64,000 nt of DNA from an uncultured bacterium (lineage in GTDB: Bacteria; Verrucomicrobiota; Verrucomicrobiia; CAIQCK01): NCBI GenBank assembly GCA_903870275.1, contig CAIQCK010000075.1, forward strand, positions 35,579-99,578, given 5' to 3'. Made by a program: the position numbers and the translations under genes. The number at the start of each line of letters is the position of its first letter. Within the stretch, counting starts at the first letter, position 1. Positions 58,896-64,000 of the stretch are shown here, piece by piece. A model generated the notes under the pieces. That model had not been told where the DNA came from and did no database searches. It worked only from the letters and a program-made list of their open reading frames with translations.

Positions 58896-59468
58896 ATGAA
58901 AACTCTGGTGATTTGGGTGGTGGTGGCGGGCATGGCTCTATCTGCCAGCGCGCAGTTCTCCCCGGTGCAAGTCACCGTTCAACGGGTCAGCAAGAAGAAG
59001 AGCGCGCAGGGAGACTTCACGCCATCCGGCAGGGTGATTTTAGTCGCGCCCAACACCGTGGCTGCGTCCATGAGTTTACGCATTACACTCCAGAACTCCT
59101 CGACCAGCCCGATTGAGGACATCGTTGTCCGGTGGGGCATCTCCAAAATACGGCTGAGCGGCACCGGCCATGGCGCGGATGCGGTTTACGGCAAGGAGGA
59201 GAAGTGTTCGCTGAAGCCGAAGGAGACCAAAATCATCGAAACGGACGTCGTCGAAGCCAACAGCGCCGAGTCGCAACTAACGGACCGCCGGTCTGGCGAA
59301 AAGATCCACGGCCACGGCGTCCAGGTGATGCTTGGAGGCCGGGTACTGTGGGAGGAATTTGTTCCGACCACCGTCAAGGCCGCCTTCGCCAACCTGAGGC
59401 CACTCGATTCACAGGAACAGCCACAGGAGAAGCCCACCAAGCCTGGCAAGTCAGGCAAGAAGAGTTGA
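58896..59468 (+). CDS. Exported hypothetical protein
   Basis: A 190-residue protein from ATG 58896, supported by AGGAGG upstream. The signal peptide is MKTLVIWVVVAGMALSASA. The mature part looks like a beta-sandwich: FSPVQVTVQRVSKKKSAQGD, SMSLRITLQNSSTSPIEDIV, VRWGISKIRL and KPKETKIIETDVVEAN, resembling small proteins of the same phylum with an immunoglobulin-like fold, then a Pro/Lys/Gly tail. No function can be assigned. Alternative upstream starts would add an unlikely leader. It follows priA by 126 bp. Confidence 0.75.
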   Translation: MKTLVIWVVVAGMALSASAQFSPVQVTVQRVSKKKSAQGDFTPSGRVILVAPNTVAASMSLRITLQNSSTSPIEDIVVRWGISKIRLSGTGHGADAVYGKEEKCSLKPKETKIIETDVVEANSAESQLTDRRSGEKIHGHGVQVMLGGRVLWEEFVPTTVKAAFANLRPLDSQEQPQEKPTKPGKSGKKS

Positions 59469-59663
59469 GGCAGTCAGGGATGCGGGACTCGTAATCCGTA
59501 ACTGGTAATTGGTAACTGGCAATTCGTGGTTCATGATTTGTAACCCGTGGGGATGAGACACACGTCCGCCGAGGACCGATCACGGACCACTGATTACGAA
59601 CCCCGAACCCCGACCATCATTTCGCTTTGACCTTGCCCGCCGGGTTGTGGCATGAAGTGAGCC
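59469..59663. repeat. Spacer with AACTGGTAATTGGTAACTGG-type repeat
   Basis: 59488-59545 contains tandem-like units GTAATCCGTAACTGGTAATT and GGTAACTGGCAATTCG; 59578-59610 carries the complement-like GATCACGGACCACTGATTAC. Poor palindrome, no gene. Confidence 0.4.
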
Positions 59664-60623
59664 ATGAAACAGCCCACACTTCTCACCACCCTGAAAGGTT
59701 CGCTGCTCGAAAACTTTTTCCCCGCCGGATGGGACCTGGCAAAGATTGACCGCTGTTGTTCGCAACCACCCGCGTCCATCACCGACCGGCAAAAATGGTG
59801 GCACAAGGATTTCCGGCCCGTGCCATGCGAGTCGCTCGCGGACTTCGACATGATGATGGGCCACGAGATCGCGCTGACCATTGCGCGCGCGAAGGACGCC
59901 GGCAAACCGGTGGCGTTCATCCTGCCGGTCGGGCCGATGGGGATGTATCGCTGGGTCGTCTACTTCCTGCGCGAGTGGAACATGGACTGCGGCCACGTCC
60001 ACGGTTTCAACATGGACGAGTGGAGCGACGCGAATGGCAACACGCTGCCGCCGACCAATTCCGGCGCGTTTCAGTATGCGATGGAGCAGGCGTTCTACAA
60101 TCCGCTCGGCAAGCTGACGGTACCACCCAAGCAGCGGCATTTCGCGACGAAGGACTCGCTGCCGAATTACCGGGACCAGATCGGCGAGTTGCGCGCGGCG
60201 GGCGCGGACCTGGTGGTGGTGTTCGGCATCGGACGGGTGTTTCATATTGCATTCTGGGAGCCTCACTTCGCCGCGGAGTTCAAGAGCGAGGCGGAGTGGC
60301 GGCGGCAGTCGCACCGGCTCGGCGCGAAACTGCATCCGCTCACCATCGAACAGAACGCCATCACCAGCTTCAAGAGCCGCACGACGCTGGTGCCGACCCG
60401 CGCGAACACGATCGGCCCAGCGCTGTTTCTGGCGGCGGACAAGATCATCGGCGGCGCCGACGGCGCGCTCGGCCGCGGCATGGCGTGGCAGGGATTGTCG
60501 CTCTGGGTGACGCTGCGCTACGGGCCGAGCATGTGGGTCCCGTCGAGTTTTATGCCGACGCAGGCGGGCAAGCTTTTCTACCTGAAGGAACTCGCCGGCC
60601 CGCTCGTGGCGGAGTGCAACTAA
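59664..60623 (+). CDS. Glucosamine-6-phosphate deaminase-like (NagB-fold) protein
   Basis: A 319-residue protein of the NagB/RpiA-like isomerase superfamily. It shows FILPVGPMGMYRWVVYFLRE (phosphate-binding turn), HGFNMDEW (residues 113-120, close to the FNMDEY of NagB), and FGIGRVFHIAFWEPHFA, matching the family GxxxHIAFNEP block. The family converts glucosamine-6-phosphate to fructose-6-phosphate and ammonia, but this protein is longer and divergent, so the exact reaction is uncertain. It could process amino sugars released by the secreted enzymes elsewhere in the window. It converges with a membrane-protein gene, with overlapping stop codons. Confidence 0.8.
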   Translation: MKQPTLLTTLKGSLLENFFPAGWDLAKIDRCCSQPPASITDRQKWWHKDFRPVPCESLADFDMMMGHEIALTIARAKDAGKPVAFILPVGPMGMYRWVVYFLREWNMDCGHVHGFNMDEWSDANGNTLPPTNSGAFQYAMEQAFYNPLGKLTVPPKQRHFATKDSLPNYRDQIGELRAAGADLVVVFGIGRVFHIAFWEPHFAAEFKSEAEWRRQSHRLGAKLHPLTIEQNAITSFKSRTTLVPTRANTIGPALFLAADKIIGGADGALGRGMAWQGLSLWVTLRYGPSMWVPSSFMPTQAGKLFYLKELAGPLVAECN

Positions 60624-61309
60624 TCCGCAACCGCGGGCGCCATCGCGGTTGCCGGCCGCGGCGTTCGCGTCGCCAGCCAGAGGCCCGCGATGCCAATGAC
60701 CGCGCCGATGACCAGCAGCGCCCACGAGTAGGCCACGGCTGAAAAGCCGTGCTTGCTTATGTGGTCGGCGTCTTTCACAAACGACCAATACCACGCCACG
60801 AACGCAGCCAGTTGCGACAGGACCATCACCATGGAGAAACGCATCGGTTTGCCGCGAACCTCGCAGGCGTGCAGCCACCAGCACGCCAGCGCGAAGTAAA
60901 CGCTGATGAGCACCGGCGCGAGCACCGGCCCATACCACGGCTTAGGAATCAGGAACAGGCAGTCCCACTCCAGCAACCCGCCGGGCCAGCCGCTGAGCCA
61001 TCGCAGCCCGACATAGTAGAGAATGTCCCACAGGCCGAACGCGTAGAAGAAACACGCCACGCGCGACCGAAAGTTGACGCCGCTGAGCCACGCGACGGCC
61101 AGCAGCATGACGATGGTGCAGGCCTCGCGAATCACTTCGACGCGCAGGTGTTCCATCGCCGGGATGGGATGGTTTGTCTCCACCGGAAGCAACCGGCGCA
61201 GGTAGATGACACAGATAGCCTCCAGCAAACCCATCGCGATGGCATAGATGCCCAGCAAAACCAATCGCCGCCAGATCTGCTGCGCCGTTGTTATGTGAGT
61301 CGGTTCCAC
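60620..61309 (-). CDS. Integral membrane protein of unknown function
   Basis: About 229 residues from GTG 61309 (TTG 61345 is possible). Six or so hydrophobic segments are visible, including LVLLGIYAIAMGLLEAICVI, ACTIVMLLAVAWLSGV, VACFFYAFGLWDILYYVGL, VLISVYFALACWWL and SWALLVIGAVIGIAGLWLA. A conserved-looking loop carries LEWDCLFLIPKPWYGP. No named family was recognised. It is convergent with the NagB-like gene and divergent from the Nudix gene. Confidence 0.7.
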   Translation of the reverse strand: MEPTHITTAQQIWRRLVLLGIYAIAMGLLEAICVIYLRRLLPVETNHPIPAMEHLRVEVIREACTIVMLLAVAWLSGVNFRSRVACFFYAFGLWDILYYVGLRWLSGWPGGLLEWDCLFLIPKPWYGPVLAPVLISVYFALACWWLHACEVRGKPMRFSMVMVLSQLAAFVAWYWSFVKDADHISKHGFSAVAYSWALLVIGAVIGIAGLWLATRTPRPATAMAPAVAD

Positions 61310-61433
61310 GGGCGCCAGTTTACCCGACGGCCCGTTGCGATGCAACGCCTCGCAAACGAATGATTCGATGAAGCCGGGACCAACTGTGGCGTTGACCCAC
61401 GGGCGGTGGTTGTGCGATACCGCTGCAACAATT

Positions 61434-62048
61434 ATGGCAACACCTGACGAAAAAATTCTCGGCTTCCCGCGGGCGATCTTCGAGCAGCTCGGCGTCTTCC
61501 AGGGCTTCAGCCTGGACGTGGACCGCTACCTGCCCATGATCCTCGACCCGAAGAACAACAGCTTCCGCCTCCGCTCGCAGGCCGAGACCGATCCGAGCTT
61601 CAAGCAGATCATCCCCTACGTCGTCATCACCGACGGCGAGCGCGTGCTGCATTACGTCCGCGGCAAGAAAGCCGGCGAGCAGCGGCTCGTGGCCAAAGGC
61701 TCCATCGGCATCGGCGGCCACATCAACGACGAGGACCACTCGCTGTTCGCCGTCGGCATGGACGCCTTCCGCGCCGCCGTCGAGCGCGAGGTGCGCGAGG
61801 AGTTGAACGTCGAGGGCGCGTTCGACGCGAAACCGGTCGGCCTCATCAATGACGATTCGGTCGAAGTGGGCCGGGTCCACTTCGGCGTCGTCCACGTCAT
61901 GCGCCGCCGGCCGGAGCAGGTGAAGAAGCGCGAGCAGGTCATCTCCCAGCAGGAATGGCTGACGCTGGCCGAACTGCGCGACCGCCGCGAGCGGATGGAA
62001 ACGTGGTCGCAGTTCTGCCTCGACAACATCGAGAATTTTCTACGGTGA
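61434..62048 (+). CDS. Nudix-hydrolase-like protein
   Basis: A 204-residue soluble protein starting MATPDEKILGFPRAIFEQLG. A Nudix-type helix is visible: GGHINDE at residues 94-100, then AAVEREVREELNV with REVREE at 118-123, matching the REUXEE core, although the spacing to the preceding Gly is longer than the canonical box. It begins with an unusual region (GFSLDVDRYLPMILDPKNNS) shared by phosphoesterase-like Nudix proteins. Likely hydrolyses a nucleoside diphosphate derivative. Its TGA overlaps the GTG start of the DUF1028 gene (GTGA), indicating translational coupling. Confidence 0.8.
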   Translation: MATPDEKILGFPRAIFEQLGVFQGFSLDVDRYLPMILDPKNNSFRLRSQAETDPSFKQIIPYVVITDGERVLHYVRGKKAGEQRLVAKGSIGIGGHINDEDHSLFAVGMDAFRAAVEREVREELNVEGAFDAKPVGLINDDSVEVGRVHFGVVHVMRRRPEQVKKREQVISQQEWLTLAELRDRRERMETWSQFCLDNIENFLR

Positions 62049-62719
62049 ATACGGCGACGTTTTCGGTCGTGGGACGCTGCCCAAAGACGGGCGACATGGG
62101 CGTGGCGACCGCGTCGAAATACCTCGCAGTGGGCGCCGTCGTGCCGTGGGCCGAGGAGGGTGTCGGTGTCGTGGCTACACAGCATGCGGCATCGCCACGC
62201 ATGGCGGAATATGCACTCGCGTTGATCCGAACGGGACATCAACCCAAACACGTGCTCACACAACTGCTCGATGATGACCACGAGAAGGCCGGCACGCGGC
62301 AGTTTGCGCTGATGGACGCGCAAGGGCGAAAGGCGGCGTGGACGCCGTCGCTCGACGCGACCGATCCGCACGCGAAACACTTCGGTCACCTGGAGATGGA
62401 GAACGCCATCGTCCTTGGCAACACGCTTACCGGCCCGCAGGTGTTGGAAGCGATGCAAACAAAGTTCATCGAAATGGAGAAGACGGGTGTGTCACTCGCG
62501 TGGCGATTGCTCGCGGCGTTGAAGGCCGGCGACGAGGCGGGCGGCGACCATCGAGGCAAGCAATCGGCAGCGATTCTGGTCGTCAGCGGGCAGAAAGGCA
62601 CGGCGGAAAACATCCACAAAGCAAACTACCGCGTGGACGACCACTCGGCGCCGATAGATGAACTCATGCGCATCTACAAAATGCGCTTCAACCGGCCCGC
62701 TGCGGATTATATACTCTAA
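62045..62719 (+). CDS. DUF1028-family protein (Ntn-hydrolase-like)
   Basis: A 224-residue protein starting at GTG 62045 with MNTATFSVVGRCPKTGDMGV-ATASKYLAVG, the clear DUF1028 start. WAEEGVGVVATQHAASP, GNTLTGPQVLEAM and VDDHSAPIDELMRIY near the end are also typical. The family is predicted to have an Ntn-hydrolase fold with unknown substrate. The start codon overlaps the stop of the Nudix gene, so the two are translated together. The short N-terminus argues against upstream starts. Confidence 0.87.
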   Translation: MNTATFSVVGRCPKTGDMGVATASKYLAVGAVVPWAEEGVGVVATQHAASPRMAEYALALIRTGHQPKHVLTQLLDDDHEKAGTRQFALMDAQGRKAAWTPSLDATDPHAKHFGHLEMENAIVLGNTLTGPQVLEAMQTKFIEMEKTGVSLAWRLLAALKAGDEAGGDHRGKQSAAILVVSGQKGTAENIHKANYRVDDHSAPIDELMRIYKMRFNRPAADYIL

Positions 62720-62788
62720 CGAGATCGGATGAATGCTAACGGCAGCGGAGGCTGCCGCCACGGTCCAGCCTGATTGGAGAGAAAAAAT

Positions 62789-63730
62789 ATGCAAACAGTT
62801 CCGCTCGGCACAAGTTTTCTGAATGTCAGCCGGCTCTGTTACGGCTGCTGGCGCATCGCCGGCTGGTCGCCAAACGAAGTCACCCCGTCGCTCCAAGAAT
62901 CCGCCCGCCGCGCGATCCTCACCGCCTACGAGGCGGGCTACACGCTCTTCGACCACGCGGACATCTACTGCCACGGCGTTGCGGAGGAAATTTTCGGCAA
63001 GGTGTTGAAGGAAGTCTCCGGGATGCGCGACCGGGTGATCATCGCCACCAAGTGCGGCATCCGGCGCAAGGGCGACCCGACGCCCGCCATGCCGGCGCGG
63101 TGGGATTTCTCCGCGTCCTATATCATCGCCGCGGCCGAGGCGTCGCTCCGCCGACTTGGCGTCGAGACCGTGGACGTGCTCATGCTCCACCGGCCCGATT
63201 ACCTCGCCGACCCGGCGGAAATCGCGCGGGCGTTCACACAACTGAAGGAAGCCGGCAAGGCGCGTTTCTTCGGCGTCAGCAACTTCCGCCCGTCGCTCGC
63301 GGCGGCCGTGCAAGCCGCCTGCCACTTCCCACTGGTCACGCATCAGGTCGAAATCAGCCTTGCGAAACTCGACGTGTTCACCGACGGCACGTTGGACCAG
63401 TGTCTGGCCATGAAAATGACGCCCATGGCGTGGAGTCCGCTCGCCGGTGGCCAGATCGCCGACGGCGCGCAACGCTTGTTGCCATCACAACAAAGTTATC
63501 TCATCCCGCCGATCGTCGAAACGCTCAATCTCGTCGCGAAGGAACGCGGCGTCAGCCGGAGCACGGTGGCGCTGGCGTGGCTGATGAAGCACCCGTCGAA
63601 GATCATCCCCATCGTCGGCTCCACGGATCCCGCCCGCATCCGCGAGGCGACGAAGGCCGCTGAAATCGAACTGACTCGCGAGGAGTGGTATCGGCTGTTC
63701 GTGGCCGCCAATGGCGCGCCGTTGCCGTGA
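62789..63730 (+). CDS. Aldo/keto reductase
   Basis: A 313-residue NADPH-dependent oxidoreductase. ATG 62789 has GGAGAG upstream. The catalytic tetrad is present: Asp55 in LFDHAD, Tyr60 in IYCHG, Lys88 in ATKCG and His134 in LMLHRPD. FFGVSNF and the cofactor segment IPIVGSTDPARIREATKA complete the family pattern. This branch resembles the YdhF/oxidoreductase-type AKRs. It may act on sugar aldehydes or ketones. It follows the DUF1028 gene by 69 bp. Confidence 0.92.
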   Translation: MQTVPLGTSFLNVSRLCYGCWRIAGWSPNEVTPSLQESARRAILTAYEAGYTLFDHADIYCHGVAEEIFGKVLKEVSGMRDRVIIATKCGIRRKGDPTPAMPARWDFSASYIIAAAEASLRRLGVETVDVLMLHRPDYLADPAEIARAFTQLKEAGKARFFGVSNFRPSLAAAVQAACHFPLVTHQVEISLAKLDVFTDGTLDQCLAMKMTPMAWSPLAGGQIADGAQRLLPSQQSYLIPPIVETLNLVAKERGVSRSTVALAWLMKHPSKIIPIVGSTDPARIREATKAAEIELTREEWYRLFVAANGAPLP

Positions 63731-63734
63731 GACG

Positions 63735-63798
63735 TAATGCGTAATGCGCAATGCGGCAGTGAGGGGTTTACGCCTTACAAATCACGTCTTCCGCATTA
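63735..63798. repeat. GTAATGCG/CGCATTAC palindrome
   Basis: GTAATGCGTAATGCGCAATG on the left and CTTCCGCATTAC on the right. It separates the convergent aldo/keto reductase and the partial gene, and the latter's stop codon falls inside the right arm. Confidence 0.5.
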
Positions 63799-64000
63799 CA
63801 CCGCGATGTGCGATCCCGGTCCAAGCGCGTCGAGCTGGCCGTTGTCAAACTCGATCAGCAATCCCAGCCGCACCAGAGCGTCCACGTCCGTTTTCACATC
63901 CGGCTCGGCGACACCTTGCGCGGCAAAGTGGTCGCGCAGCGTGTGACGGTTCGGCTTGTGGCCGCGCCGCGCGGGCGCTCCGGCCAGGGCGAGAATTTCC
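63796..64000 (-). CDS. C-terminal end of an unidentified protein (runs off the window)
   Basis: The last 68 codons of a minus-strand gene whose start lies beyond position 64000. Read from the edge it gives EILALAGAPARRGHKPNRHT, LRDHFAAQGVAEPDVKTDVD, ALVRLGLLIEFDNGQLDAL and GPGSHIAV-stop. The DVDALVRLGLL segment could be a winged-helix end, but nothing allows a family call. The open frame, charged helical content and TAA at 63796-63798 support it as coding. Confidence 0.6.
   Translation of the reverse strand, partial: EILALAGAPARRGHKPNRHTLRDHFAAQGVAEPDVKTDVDALVRLGLLIEFDNGQLDALGPGSHIAV

Noticed and set aside
1..64000. tRNA, rRNA or SRP RNA genes
   Set aside because: No T-loop or rRNA-like conserved segment was noticed on either strand by eye. 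A covariance-model scan would be needed to exclude a cryptic tRNA.

Overview
The window reads as a GC-rich chromosomal segment of a soil or freshwater verrucomicrobium, most likely from the Pedosphaera/Limisphaerales side of the phylum. This placement is an inference. It rests on the mix of many secreted S1 sulfatases, TAT-exported Gfo/Idh/MocA oxidoreductases, GH71/99-like enzymes, sugar-phosphate-isomerase-like TIM barrels, 24-residue LRR proteins, a GxxExxY protein and very many small palindromic intergenic elements. No rRNA, tRNA, CRISPR array, transposase or integrase was recognised.

Layout. Positions 1-2.3 kb carry an FKBP lipoprotein, a VF530-type protein and an RluA-family pseudouridine synthase. 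Positions 2.3-35 kb form an accessory secretome region, mostly on the minus strand. It holds two GH71/99-like paralogues and a third GH99/WbsX-like protein, two xylose-isomerase-like TIM barrels, a DUF6807 (PmoA-like) protein, three Gfo/Idh/MocA dehydrogenases (two of them a tandem pair with a conserved upstream box), five sulfatases (one fused to an amidohydrolase), two alpha/beta hydrolases, SGNH and ThuA proteins and two LRR proteins. The likely joint role is export of enzymes that desulfate and dismantle sulfated polysaccharides. Two small genes at 22.7-23.5 kb sit next to attC-like sites, as in an integron cassette array without an integrase.

Positions 35.5-42.4 kb are housekeeping: carB, ruvB, ruvA, ruvC and yebC. 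Positions 42.4-46.4 kb are a plastic zone. It has an attC-flanked cassette gene, a HigB/HigA-type toxin-antitoxin pair and a TPR protein, interspersed with two extra copies of the 3' end of rnhB, whose intact copy follows. Positions 46.4-56.3 kb are a conserved minus-strand block: rnhB, rplS, trmD, khpA, rpsP, ffh, a Pro/Ala-rich anchored protein, murA, prmC, an inserted GxxExxY element, prfA, rpmE and a lytic transglycosylase. Positions 56.5-64 kb carry priA, an exported hypothetical protein, a NagB-like protein, a membrane protein, a Nudix-type protein translationally coupled to a DUF1028 protein, an aldo/keto reductase and the 3' end of an unidentified gene.

The strongest unexplained structure is modular. 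Small genes are bounded by family-specific repeats: inverted repeats around GxxExxY, direct repeats of the rnhB 3' end around the toxin-antitoxin pair and the TPR gene, attC-like sites around small hypotheticals, and direct repeats around a small membrane protein. No recombinase is present in the window. All identifications come from reading motifs and translated sequence; no database search was run.
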